A stretch of DNA of 64,000 bases from Gossypium raimondii (lineage: Eukaryota; Streptophyta; Magnoliopsida; Malvales; Malvaceae): assembly GCF_025698545.1 (NCBI RefSeq), contig NC_068569.1, positions 15,562,001 through 15,626,000 of the forward strand. Direction: 5' to 3'. Positions 36,012-47,931 of the stretch are shown here, one piece after another. The notes below the pieces were generated by a model. The model searched no databases, had not been told where the DNA came from, and was given only the letters and a program-made list of their open reading frames with translations. The position numbers and the translations under genes were made by a program. How positions within the stretch are numbered: position 1 is the first letter of the stretch; each line of letters begins with the position of its first letter.

Positions 36012-36160
36012 AATTGGTAGAGAGAGTACATACCTAAAGGATGTGTAGATGATTAATTGGTGAAGTCACGTGTGATGTGAATTGAACCACCAATCATCGA
36101 TCGTGACTTTACAGATTAATTATCTACACATCCTTCATGTATATACTCCCTCTACCAACT
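36012..36160. repeat. Long imperfect hairpin, MITE or small-RNA precursor candidate
   Basis: Arms 36012-36070 and 36102-36160 (59 bases each) are inverted copies with nine mismatches by my count (about 85 percent). The loop is 31 bases. Arm phrases include AAGGATGTGTAGAT and TAAAGTCACG. Pairing is scattered-mismatch, as in an ageing MITE or a hairpin that feeds small RNAs. Confidence 0.75.
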
Positions 36161-38639
36161 AAGGTGTTCTCACTCTATGAACCTTTGGGACTTGTCATGG
36201 AGTCAGAAAATAAAACCCAAATCTCAAGACAATAACTATAATTGTTGGGATTGTATCAACTATCCAATAAACTATACTTTAAAAAAGAGTCGATTCTCTG
36301 AAATAATTAAATTAAAATTTGTGATTGGGTACGTAAGAATAATTATGTTGGTGATAGGGTGAGAGTAGTAAGATTCGAAATTCCAAGTGGAAAGCAGAAC
36401 CTAAAAATTGATTCCAAATAGTTGGATATTAAGAGGGGAGTAGCCCAAAAAGATGAATGGTTCCCTCGGCTAAGCCAAGCAGCTAAAAGGTGTATTCTTT
36501 TTTGAAAAAAAAAAAAAAGAGGAAGAACATTCCAAAGTATTGGTGTCCTCCGACAATAGATAATTATCTAACTTTGGGTCAAAAAATAGAGGAATTTTGT
36601 TTTTTATACATAAACACTTTGGATGAGTAAAGAGATAAAAGGGAATTAAGACACAGGGTTTTGAGATTTAGATTTATGTTTTGAAGGAAGAAAGTGAAAC
36701 ATATTTGTTTAGGTTTGTTATACAACAGACTTCTTTTTGGAATCAAAATGATAAGAAATGGTACAAATTTGGGTGTGTATTCCGAGCGTGCTATAAAATT
36801 TCCCAAAAACTCGTCTCATTCATTTTCTATTGCAATAATAATAAATTACATATATGCTTTTACTCTAATTGTGTTTCTTTTTCTATTTTTGAAATTACGT
36901 AAAGACAAAACAACATGCAACTTATATTAGGACAGTTCTAAAATTAAGATTTTTAGGCATCGATCAAATTTTATCATACCATCTATTTTTAAAGATATGA
37001 AATTATTATTGTATACTCATTCATATTCAACCTATTCCCTAACTTTAATTGTAATGCCCTTAAAACTTGATGTCATAAATAGCACTATTTTGAGAAAACA
37101 TTTAGTAAAATTTTCCTAATAGTAAATTACATTTAATCGATAAAATTTAGAGGAGGTTGTTGGATATTGAAGAAAGCCGTTAGAAATGATATATTTTAGT
37201 GTATTAAACCGAGATATAAACTAAATTGTAAAGAAGTAAAATTATAAAGGGTAAAAGTGGTCATAGGGTGAATATAAAAATTATAAAAGGTAAGATGGAG
37301 AATTGTCAAGAATATATATTAAGAGTTTAAAATAAAAAAATGAAAAGCTAGTGTACTTTTGGATGATTTTGGATCAATAGAATAAGTGGAAAAAGAGGTT
37401 TAATTTGTATTAAATTAAATTTTTTTTAAATGTAGAATTTTCTACACTTCCTCTTTAACCCGTGAGAAGAAAGAAATAAAAAGTAAGGAAACTGCTCTTT
37501 TTTCATCTTCTTTCATCCAACCAACCCAAAACCTTCAAATTTTCATGAAATTCTAAGTGAAATTTAGCAGAATTCAAGAATCCATGGTTGGAAGTTAGAG
37601 AAAGAGGAGGAAATTGGAAAAAGAATGATGTACAGAAAGGAAAAGATTGAAAAAAAAGAAAGGAGACTTAAATTACTTATTCAAGCCAAAGTCAAAAAAG
37701 TGCTCGTTTCAACTCTTATTTACTATGTTTGGGTTTGGTTAAAAAAATTTATGAAAATCTTTAAATTAAAGAATTAATAAGTGCAAAAAGATCAAATTAA
37801 AGTCTCAACGGTTTGGTAATGACGAATAGACCCAAATATGGTTGGAAAGCTTGTTGAACATAGTTTTTGATGAAACAAACCAAACTTTGTACTGTGAGCT
37901 CAAAATATTTTAGTAAATTTTGTAGAAATTGAATTAAAATAACAAATATATAAATTTTATATTAAAATAATATTTTAAGTGACGAAAGATCACAACTACA
38001 TGACGACACTAATGAAGTAATTTTAAATTTTGCTACATTAAAATGTTAAGGAATTAAATTATGAAATATTATTAAGTCTAGTTTCTAAAACATTTAACTT
38101 TGAGATATAAATATTTTAATAACTAGTACTCAAGTTGATAACCATATTTTGAAAGTCAAATTGCTTAAATTGATTAGATGATTGTGAAAATGTCATTTTG
38201 AAACGCTAACATGATTCGAGATTATGAAAATTATTTATAATTAATTATGATTTTGATAAATAAAATTTAAATCAATCAGATATGCCATTAAAAATTTTAT
38301 ATTGCACTTATTACGCATAACACACTTGTGCTTTTGGTCTATTGCACCAAAGATGCAATTTTATATATACATTCATTATTTATATAATCTCTTATGCATT
38401 TGATTCATTATTTACTGATTTTTTTTTCTTTTTACGAAAAACTAATGACCACCATTTCAACAAAAGCACAAAGTGCATGGGTTATACCTGTCACTAAATT
38501 AGTGACTCAACCGACGGTGACTGCCCCTAATTAATCAACGAAACAGAAACCAAAAACTGAAGAAATCAAGAAAAAGAAAACATCTATCAACTTAACAACT
38601 TCGAAAAACATAACCAGAAATTAAAGAAAAAAAAACACT
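36161..38639. other. Gene-free AT-rich DNA, probable repeat relics
   Basis: No ORF has coding character. Around 37300-37700 an AG-rich segment resembles leader DNA of plant LTR elements, but I cannot fix ends. Confidence 0.35.
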
Positions 38640-38880
38640 AAAGCGACCCTCTTGAAAAACACAGCAGCCTTCGTCTCCATGGAACTATTCATCAGTATAG
38701 CTATACCATCGTCTTACTCCCAACAGATCAGCAACGTTGAAGACATCACGATGGAATCTTGTGGATCTAAACCGTCAGAGTCCTGGATAGCCTTTTCCTC
38801 TGCCTCATTCATCTTCTTCACATCATGTTTCTTCTATTTTTTTCGACACCAATCATGAGATAATTGTAATTACATACTTG
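38640..38880 (-). mobile_element. LINE ORF1 C-terminal remnant
   Basis: Minus-strand translation gives EEKAIQDSDGLDPQDSIVMS, a tail-like segment (DSDGLDP) that I associate with LINE ORF1 proteins of plants. It ends in a stop soon after. It fits as the far end of the ORF1 remnant at 39950-40950, with other DNA in between. Confidence 0.45.
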
Positions 38881-39949
38881 TTTTACCTTATTTATTAATA
38901 TAAGGCGTTGTCATTATTATTTTAGTTTCTTTTTTCGGTGTATATAAATAAATTGAATTGTAATAAAGTCTTAAGAAAACATATTATTATTTTTAAAAGG
39001 TCCTTAGTCAAGTATTATTATGGGCTTAGACAACAATAATACATTGAGACTAATGCGTGGTTGATTGATGCCAAAATGTTGTCATTGACATAGAGATGTC
39101 AAAAACAATACATGAGTATGCGCTGGAGAACAACATATTGGATTGACCCGCTATGAGTATGTTTATTGGATTATTATGTAATGGTCACAACATTACTCAT
39201 AGTGATAACTATGTATACAGTTCTCAAACTTGAGATCATCATTATCCAACATCGTAAGTCATATATTTTGATGCAGTCAAACGTCTTCGTAACAAGTTGT
39301 ACTGAAAAGATTGATGTTGAATATGTCACAATCTATGTAGTGGGATATAATTGATCAATATATGATTTGTCTCTCCTACATAATGGGAGTAATATTTGAT
39401 TGATCAATATAGGCCACTTAATTGAGTGAGACTAGAAATGCATGACCATACTCGAATAAAATATATGAGATGTTATACTTATTTGTTTATTGTAGTCTAC
39501 TCAAGATATTAAGAAACATGAGATTAGATTATGCAAGTGTGACTATTCCATTACTTGTGTCCAATCTAGATATAAAGAACAAAATGATGTAATACATGAA
39601 AGGTTTATCATAGAAAGGTTATGTTGAATTACGACTTCTTATAACTTAGGTAGCAATGATACATTGCTAGATGTCACTCATTATTTGTATTATTAGAAAT
39701 GTTCTAGTATTACTTCTCATGTTACAAGAACTTACAAGGTCACACCCTATGGTTAAAACAAACAAAATCCAAACACATTTGGTATTGTGTTTAGTGTCAC
39801 ATGAATTAAATTAATTTGACAGTTAAATATTAAACTAATTAAATGTACAAGCTTGTTGTATACAAATAGAGAACATAGTTAAAATTAATATATGAATTTG
39901 ATTCATATAAAATTTCAACAGGATATAGTTTATCGGAATTATTATAATT
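38881..39949. mobile_element. LTR-like retroelement DNA inserted in the LINE remnant
   Basis: Non-coding DNA with phrases I know from plant LTR or copia-type element flanks, for example a stretch at 39090-39160 and AGCAATGATACATTGCTAGA near 39651. No protease, integrase or reverse transcriptase frame is present. It lies between two parts of one LINE ORF1, so it probably inserted into that element. Ends are approximate. Confidence 0.4.
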
Positions 39950-40950
39950 AATTATTATAATTAAGATTTTGGTCAAACATTGAAACATGGTAGTTATAAT
40001 TATTTTTAGAAAAATATAAAATTTTTAATGTTTCCCAAATGTTCTCTATAGGATGATTCTGTTTTAATATATGGATACCAATAATTCTGAATACCCTACA
40101 TTCGTTGTCTCTTTTTCCCATCAATCTGTTCAATTGGTTTATTCCTCTGAATTAGAGCCTATTTCCATCTATCCATTATCTCCCTACCTAGTCATGACTC
40201 CATCCCTACTCCAACTGTTTAGATAAGGATTAACAATTTGGATATCACCAAAACTTTTTCCCTCACCACGCTCATCCACGTCCATGTCAAACGAGTTGCC
40301 ACCTGCTTGGTTAATGTCCGAACAATTCTCATGGAGCCACTTTCTACTCATCATGGCCTCCCTTCTTGATGGTGCCCTCAAGGAAGCATATCCCAACCAA
40401 ACTCTACTACATGTACTCCGATTGTCATCCTCAACGGACGGAAACCCTCTCCATGGCCTAACTTCCCACACAAAAAACAAAATAAACTACCCCAATCGGG
40501 AGATTGTGAACTTGAACCCAAAAATCTGTATAAACTAAAGGGACTTGTAACGAATTTTTACCTTGCCCCAACCGATGAAGAATAATAAGATGCCTCTTAA
40601 ATGACCAAGGCATACTCTCCATTACCCTTTTTTATATCAATTGCATAGTAAAACCAGAACAAAATACCTCTTATCCCCAGTGTTCGTGATTGAGACTCCT
40701 CCCAACGGGGGCCATAGATCAGACAAAGTCCTCCTCAAAGAAGGGAAATGAACCACACTATCCGTCAAGGCTTTTCCCACCAAACAGAATCAATAATCTT
40801 CTTCTACTGCTTCCGAATCCCCATGGAACTGAATCAACACCTCCTCCTCATCCACAAGGCTTGGATTTGCTAATTTGTCTCCATCACCACCGATCTCCCC
40901 AGGCCAAACCAAAACTCAAAAAACCCTAAACCAAAGCAATAAGAAACATG
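39950..40950 (-). mobile_element. Degenerate L1-type LINE, ORF1 (DUF4283 + zinc knuckle)
   Basis: Reading the minus strand from about 40950 with several frameshifts gives the order expected for plant LINE ORF1. First comes SDLWPPLGGVSI-like and GDKRYF, then a DUF4283 stretch (MPWSFKRHLIILHRL, VPLVYTDFWVQVHNLPIG). Next is a zinc knuckle CFLCGKLGHGEGF whose fourth ligand has become Arg, and then VEFGWD and SLRAPSRREAMMSRKWL. Stops and frame changes show it is dead. The remainder (DERGEGKSF to GKRDNECRVF) is the variable ORF1 tail. No ORF2 reverse transcriptase was seen in the window. Confidence 0.72.
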
Positions 40951-43900
40951 CTCCACTAGCAGATGAAAGAATTGTTGGTTGACCTAATTAAACCTTTACA
41001 ATACTTATTGATAATTCAAGTAAGCTAATGTCGCAAATAGTTTATTGATATTTTTATTTTAATTAATTATATTTAAAATAATTTAATTAGAGTAAAAAAA
41101 TAAGTTGAATACGGATGGGTGTATAATAATAATTTTTATGTTTAAAAATTGATGTGATTAAATTTTATTAGTGCCTAAAACTTAAATTTTTAAAATCTTA
41201 GTTATTTAATTTAAATATTACAGATTATTAGAATATATTTTTAACTATCAAATCATCTTCAATTTGAAACAATCTTAAATCTTAATCAATCCTTTAAGCT
41301 GCTAAGATTTTCACTCATCCAAACTTATATTATTTTCCTTACAATATAAACTATTTTGACGTTTCAATATAAATTGATATAAAATTATTTTATACAAATG
41401 CATGAACACAAGTCATCTGATATTAGTTAGGCCCTTCATTTTCTTAATTTATTACAAGTAGAGAAATTAATGTGATATAGGGATCTCCTAGGTGCTTGAG
41501 GCCAAAACTAACCTCCTTTTGTTTGAAAAATAAAAAGGTATTGAATGGTCTTGCTTTTATGATATCGGTAGCACTTCTCAACTTGAAAACTAATGTTATA
41601 TCCTAGGTGAAATTATTTAAAATTAAATTAATTTGTATTTCATGTATCATTATATTAAATTATTTAAATATTATTTTTACAATTTTAATATAACTGATGT
41701 ATAATTAATTGTAAAAATAGTTTATATTATATTTTATTTTAATATCATTTTTTTAATTTTCAGCATCATATCTAAGATAAGTATTTTAACCTTTCATTGT
41801 AAATTTTAACAACATTACTAAACACTTAAAAATACAAATTACATTTTTACATTAATTTTCAACAACAACAATTTATATTATATATTAACTCTATTTTTAG
41901 ATATCCATAGTTGAAAACGCATTAAACTTGATGCTTGAAATAATTTTTATATAATATTTTAAATTACCAATAAATCCAAAATGATAAGATATTCTGAATA
42001 TCCGCCAACTAGATAAACATTAGAACTTGAGTTGTTTTGAATTTAAATAATTTTCTAGTTCAAATTGGACATATTTGATAAAATTAAATGGTTGGATTTA
42101 GATGTAATTGACGTGGGGATCATTTAGTGGCTATTTCGGAAATGAAACATAACTTACACGTTGTAGAGGGGGAGAAAACATATTTTGGGATTGGAGTGGC
42201 GAGCCGGTAGGGGCATGGATTGACTGTAAACCGACCAGGCAAGAAATCCACGTTTTGATTGGGGGGGGGAAATGTGGCATGCACGACAAACACACTCGTA
42301 TTTCAACCTTGTGGGGAAAAATCAATTTCAATGCATGTATAATGTGGAGGAATAACAAAGTGATACGCCTTTTTCAAAATAATTTTCTTGTTTTTAGACA
42401 ACTGCTAATTCAATAAATATGTTTCTAAAGAAAGTAATGTGAAGCCATCTTTAACCCACAAACTCAGCACCCTTCCTCTTATTCCTCGTACTCCTAATTT
42501 GGTGGCAAAGGTTTCTCGTGTTGGATCTGCTACCGCAGATTGGGTGTTAATCTTTAGTCAAACTTGTAGAATGTGGCAAAGTTGATTAATGATTTGTGCT
42601 CTTTTCCTCCAAAAGGTCTTTACCTAACACACCGAAAACAACCACCAATCCATCCAAGTATAAATTTCTCTTTCCAAAAGGAAGAAAAAAACAATGGTTT
42701 CTGAGTAAACTGGATTTATTCATAGCGTGATTAATTAAAAAAATTGGATGAGTAGATTAATTAAAAAATGGGCACCACCTTCTAAACTTAAATAATAAAT
42801 ACTTAATTGATATTTAGTTCATTCCTAAGATCAACTCAATTAAATACTTATTTTATAATACGTATAAAAATAATAGGAGAAACTCTTCTTACCACATAAG
42901 CAAATCCCCCCCCCCTCTTTTTTCATCTAAATATTTCTCTTAGAAAAAGTAATAAACAAGATCCGCCCATCAAAGTATTTGAGATGGGGCGAAGTTAAAA
43001 TTGTTGATTAAAGGGGCAGAAATATTTATATACAACATACATGTTCTTAATTTGGGATAATCTTAATTACAAAAATAAATTAAATTAAATGCTCAATTTG
43101 TAGTAGATATTATAATTATTTAAGTTTATTTTTATCTAATTAATATTTAGATACTATTTACACTTAGATATTGTAATTATTAAATTTTAATTTTACCAAA
43201 TAATATTTATATACTAGACTAAATTAAACTAAAAATTTGACTAAATTTATAAATTCTATGAAAGAAATCAAATTAAAGAATGTTTGAAAAACTTTGGAGG
43301 CCAAGTAAATAAAATTGAAAGAAATTTTAGAAAAGTCAGGGTGGGGTGACTTGAATTCGCCTCTGCTCGCAATCCTTGAAAATGAAGAAATTCTTTATGA
43401 CCATCCTCGTCATTTTGTTCGAAATCCCAACACTCAAAAGTCTAACTTTAGACCCATAGATTAAATAGTTGAATTTCACATCTAACATCTACAATTAAAT
43501 TTAATTTAAGATTATATCAAGAAATTGGGAAGAGTATTGATGATAGGAGAGAAAGAGCTTACCAAATTTTTTTATGAATTAGGTAGATAGTTAGTATAGG
43601 GAACTCAACAATATTGAAAAAAGTTTGTATGCATCAAGTAAGATAGTTAGAATAGGTAACTTTGTATTGGAAATATGGAGGATTCTCAAGAATATCGAAA
43701 TCTTGTTTGTTGAAAGTTAATAAATTTTTGTCATTTTTAAAATTACAAGACTGAGGTTCATACAGTAAAAGTACCTCACATGCAATGGGGATTGTACATA
43801 CTTACTCGGAAATGGCATATATGTTGTATGTCAATGATTCAAACCTCAACATGCACAAATCCTTAAATTTTCATGGTGGGTGAGGTATTTTCATTTCATG

Positions 43901-44449
43901 ACTTATTTTAAGCGCAAACAACATTTCATACATCTTTTAATTTTACTTATCTATAGTTCTCAACATCGTTACTAATGGTATGAAATTCATCGAATGTACT
44001 TTTAAAGAAAAAAAAAATCATACAATTAAAAGCAAAGATAAATGATACCAAACGCGTTTAAACGTAGGGTTACTCAAAAATTAGAACATGAAATTGATTC
44101 ATATTCTTAACCTTATTAGCACAAGTGGTTTAAATTTAGGCGGAAGTTAGAGTGGTCCTCGCCCCTGCACCCTCTCCTTGGGTTACTCCTGAGGCTCCCT
44201 GGCATGACTGGTTTAAATTCGTCTCACCTCGTTTTCTAAGTTTGACTTTTTTATTTCGTGTTAATCTAAAATATGCCAACGAATTTATACTTGTACTAAA
44301 ACACTGCACTAACTGAAGCCCCATATTTTAAAACTAGTAAGTTATAAATTTAAGGCATCAAAAGTATTCCATAAACATATACGAATTAAAAATAAAATAA
44401 AATAATTTAAATGGTAAGCAAAAATAAATCTAAATAGATAAATTATATT
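40951..44449. other. Gene-free AT-rich DNA
   Basis: It holds a related half copy of the element at 44450 (about 41110-41205, with GGATGGGTGTATA and TTAGTGCCTAAAA). A less AT-rich patch lies at 42130-42320 with a run of G at about 42261-42269, and a C run near 42908-42914. A 25-codon frame at 43382 has a signal-peptide-like start only. No gene is supported. Confidence 0.45.
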
Positions 44450-45111
44450 GGGAATCATTTTAAAAGTATAGTTTTTAGGCAACAATAAAACAGTGCCACC
44501 TCATTAAATTTTAAAGATAACAAAAAGTATTATTATGCACTCATCTATAACTAATATCTTTTCCAACTTAATTTAACCTTAATTAAATTACTTAAAATAA
44601 TTATTTTTTAAAATTAAAACAAATCTTTTCTTCTTTTACAAATTTTAATTATTATTTTTCCATAAGTTAATATTTTTTTTATTTTTGTGTAACCAATTTT
44701 AAAAAAAATAATTTTTGTGTAATTTTTTCCATGTAATTGACACATAATTTTGGTAATTATTTCACCTCGAACCTTGAACCATGAACCCCGAGGTTCAAGG
44801 CTTGGGCGTGAGATTTAAGGATTAAGGTTCAAGGATTTGGAGATTAGGTTTAGGTTTAAGGGTTTGAGGTTACAAGTTTGGGTTTATGGTTCTATATTTT
44901 GGGTTCAGGGTTTAAAATTATCAAAATCACGTGTCAATGACATAAAAAAAATTATCTAAATGTAATTAAATAATTGAAAAGGGACCATGAATACTGTGGT
45001 GGGAAGGGTTCATAAAATAATTTTTTTATGGATGGGTGTATATCTTTAAAATTTAATGATGTGGCAAGTTTTTATTGGTGCCTAAAAGCCTTAATTTTTA
45101 GGATCATCCTT
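44450..45111. mobile_element. Inverted-repeat element with telomere-like core
   Basis: The outer ends are inverted copies: TTTTTAGGCAACAATAAAA and CATTAAATTTTAAAGATA at left, mirrored at 45040-45105. Inner arms at 44713-44760 and 44926-44975 also pair (around AATTGACACATAATTTTGGT). The middle (44766-44915) is a degenerate array of GGTTTAGG/GGTTCAAGG-type units. No ORF is present. It is best read as a non-autonomous inverted-repeat transposon. A partial relative lies near 41110-41205. Confidence 0.6.
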
Positions 45112-45389
45112 ATGTAAGTTATTCTCAAATCCATTTAGTTAAATTACTTTGTAACTCGTATTATCAATTTTTTATAACATGCTAAAATGTTAATTAGCAC
45201 CATATTAGTAAAATGCGGAAATGTTATGGTATTGATACATTAATAATAGAATTTGTGTTATTAACAGTATTAAAATTATATATCTATTTTTTGCAATTGG
45301 TTTTCTTTAAAATATACATTACCTTATCACAACCACAACTTCGGAAACAAATCAAAGGTTTCCTCGTCCTCACGAATTACTCAGTAAGT

Positions 45390-45399
45390 CTATATATAG
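45390..45399 (+). promoter_or_regulatory. TATA box candidate for the SABATH gene
   Basis: CTATATATAG lies about 100 bases upstream of the ATG at 45493. Confidence 0.5.
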
Positions 45400-45492
45400 G
45401 GCATCCATTTGTGCTCCGCTGTATTCATTCTGCTTCCTCCTTCTGCATGTTATATACAGTATTCAATAAAATTAAGACACAGTAATTATATC

Positions 45493-47931
45493 ATGGAAGT
45501 AGTGCAAGTGCTTCACATGAACAAAGGGAATGGCGATACTAGTTATGCAAAGAACTCCACTGTTCAGGTTTTTTTTCGCCATTAAAACACCATGATTTAC
45601 ATGTTTTCCCCATTAATTCCTTTTTTCCCTTAACTCTCTATATCTCTTTGCTTCTTTTGATTTGTTAGAGGAAAATCATATCTTTCGGGAAAACCATCAT
45701 TGAAGAAGCATTACTAGAACTCTCAAGCAACTATGATATAGATAGCATGGGAATCGCAGACTTGGGTTGCTCCACGGGACCCAACACCTTGTCGGCTATC
45801 TCGCAGATAATGGACATAGTACGAGCGACGAGCGGTCACCTCAGGCGCCGGGTGCCGGAGTTTAGGCTTTTCTTTAACGACCTTTATAGCAACGATTTCA
45901 ATTCCTTATTCATGTTGTTACCGGCATTCTACAAGATGCTGAAAGAAGAGAAGGGTATTGGATTGGCACCCTCCCAGTGCTTCATATCGGGTGTCCCAGG
46001 TTCTTTCTACGGCAGATTGTTCCCTAGCAACAGCCTCCACTTCGTCTACTCTTTTTCCAGTCTCCATTGGCTCTCCCAGGTTAGTGCCATGATAATCCTA
46101 AAATGATGGTAAAATTTTCACTTAAAACTCTCATGCACGTTGTACAACAATGCTTGTTCTCATCAAACTCAACGTTGGATAGATTAACAAAACTGTTTTA
46201 GTGATTTATCATATTATACCAAAAATGAAGAAATTAGATTACTGGATAAGTAATGAGATCCACCTGCAAATTCGATCATTGTTGCATCATCTTATACAGG
46301 GCGAAACTATAAAAATTTTAAGTGTCCAAAATTAAATTATAATTTGTATGATATTAAAATATAATTTTATTATTTTAATAATTTTTAAAAGATTAAATTA
46401 AATTTTTATATTATTAAAAGGGGTTAAAAGCATATTTTACTTTTACTTTTTAAAGGTTTTTTTAGGGGGTTTTCGCCCCTCATCGTACAGTTTGTGGGAC
46501 AACTTTTCCTAGTGACCACAATTTTCAATATGACCCCTAGGGATGAATATCCCCGAAATATCACTGATTTTCGCTCTCTTGTTTTTTTTTTTAACTTTTT
46601 TCACCGGTAAAAGGATCTGTCGTAAGCAGGCTCAAAAATGCAAAATTGCTTTTTAATCCCTTGAATATTTATAAAGTTTTTAGTTAATTTAATGATAAAA
46701 TTATATTTTGACCTCTCCTAATATTTAAAATTAAATTATACCTTCTCCAAAAATAAAAAATTATAGTTTAATCCCTTGAAAACTGTAAAATTTTACATCA
46801 ATACAATAATGAAATTATATCTTTAGCTCTTTAAAAAATTTATAATTCAAATTCAGCCACTTTAAAAAAGAAATTTGGGCTTCACCCCTGTTGCAATCTA
46901 GTTAGTAACAACCAAAACATGTAATATAGCAAAGCAATGAAACCATGGATTTACATCAAAATATGGAATTGCACCAAAAGCTTCTGGCAACATTGAAGAA
47001 AATCCTAGTATTATTGTTGATTAAGTGAGTACTTATAGATTTTATATTTTGATGTAAGTGTTAATTAAACATAGCTCTAGTGAATATATAAAAATTTGGT
47101 GGGGGTGCTTGGATGTGGCTAAGGAAATAATAAATGCTGAATTTAATATCTTCAGGTTCCGGTGGGGCTGGAGAGCTATGCCGTGAAGCATTTAAATAAA
47201 GGAAAAGTGTATATCTCAAAGAGCAGCCCGCAAAGCGTGGTGAATGCTTATTCATCGCAGTTCCAGGCTGATTTTTCACAGTTCATAAAGTCACGTTCCC
47301 AGGAGTTGGTCCCAGGTGGCCGCATGGTCCTTTCTTTCCTGGGCAGGAAATCCATTGATCCCACAACCGAAGATGGGTGCTATCAGTGGGAGTTGTTAGC
47401 TGAAGCATTGATGAGCCTGGTCAAAGAGGTACAACATTACTTCAAGCATTGATTAAGTGATTGGCGAAAGTGGGAATTGAGGTTAATTTCAACTTTTTTT
47501 AACACATATTGTTGCAGGGTTTAATTGAAGAGGACAAAGTAGCGTCATTCAATGCACCGTACTATGCTCCGTGTGCGGAGGAACTAAAGGTGGAGATTCT
47601 AAAGGAAGGGTCATTCATAATTGATCGGCTGGAAGCTTTTGAAGTGGACTGGGATGGAGGCGCGGTTGCTGACACCCATAATGAACAAGGGAAAATGATG
47701 GTGGGAGAGCGAGTGGCTAAAACCATCAGAGCGGTGGTGGAATCGATGTTGGAATCCCACTTCCGACTGGGACAAGATACGATGGATGTTTTATTCAGCA
47801 AGTTAGCAGAGATTGTTGGGAATCACTTGTCAAAGACTAGAACCAAGTACATCAATTTCGTGATTTCACTGGTTAGAAAGGCTAGTCATATCAACTTGGA
47901 AGCTCAGCCTATGGATGTTTTTCTTTTTTGA
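45493..47931 (+). CDS. SABATH family carboxyl methyltransferase (salicylate/jasmonate MT-like)
   Basis: Enzymes of this family move a methyl group from S-adenosylmethionine to the carboxyl of small acids such as salicylate, benzoate or jasmonate, giving volatile esters. Four exons join as 45493-45567, 45669-46079, 47156-47428 and 47518-47931, giving 390 residues, the usual size. The start [20 protein letters not shown] leads to Gln25. The SAM site is [12 protein letters not shown] (54-65), followed by [12 protein letters not shown] and [16 protein letters not shown]. The substrate-pocket motif is [10 protein letters not shown], with His158-Trp159. Salicylate enzymes usually have Met at the His position; His is seen in jasmonate and several other SABATH enzymes, so salicylate is not the safest guess. 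The C-terminal part ([37 protein letters not shown]) is complete. The substrate is unresolved. Confidence 0.93.
46299..46890. mobile_element. MITE-like insertion in SABATH intron 2
   Basis: The 1076-base second intron holds an AT-rich block bounded by CAGGGCGAAAC at left and GGGCTTCACCCCTG at right, which are roughly complementary. The interior has repeated phrases such as TTTAATCCCTTGAA. A similar GCTTCGCCCTGAG end occurs near 21452-21465, suggesting a family. Target duplications were not certain. Confidence 0.4.

Noticed and set aside
43382-43460. Short frame with a signal-peptide-like start (MKKFFMTILVILFE)
   Set aside because: It stops after 25 codons without a donor site or a partner exon.
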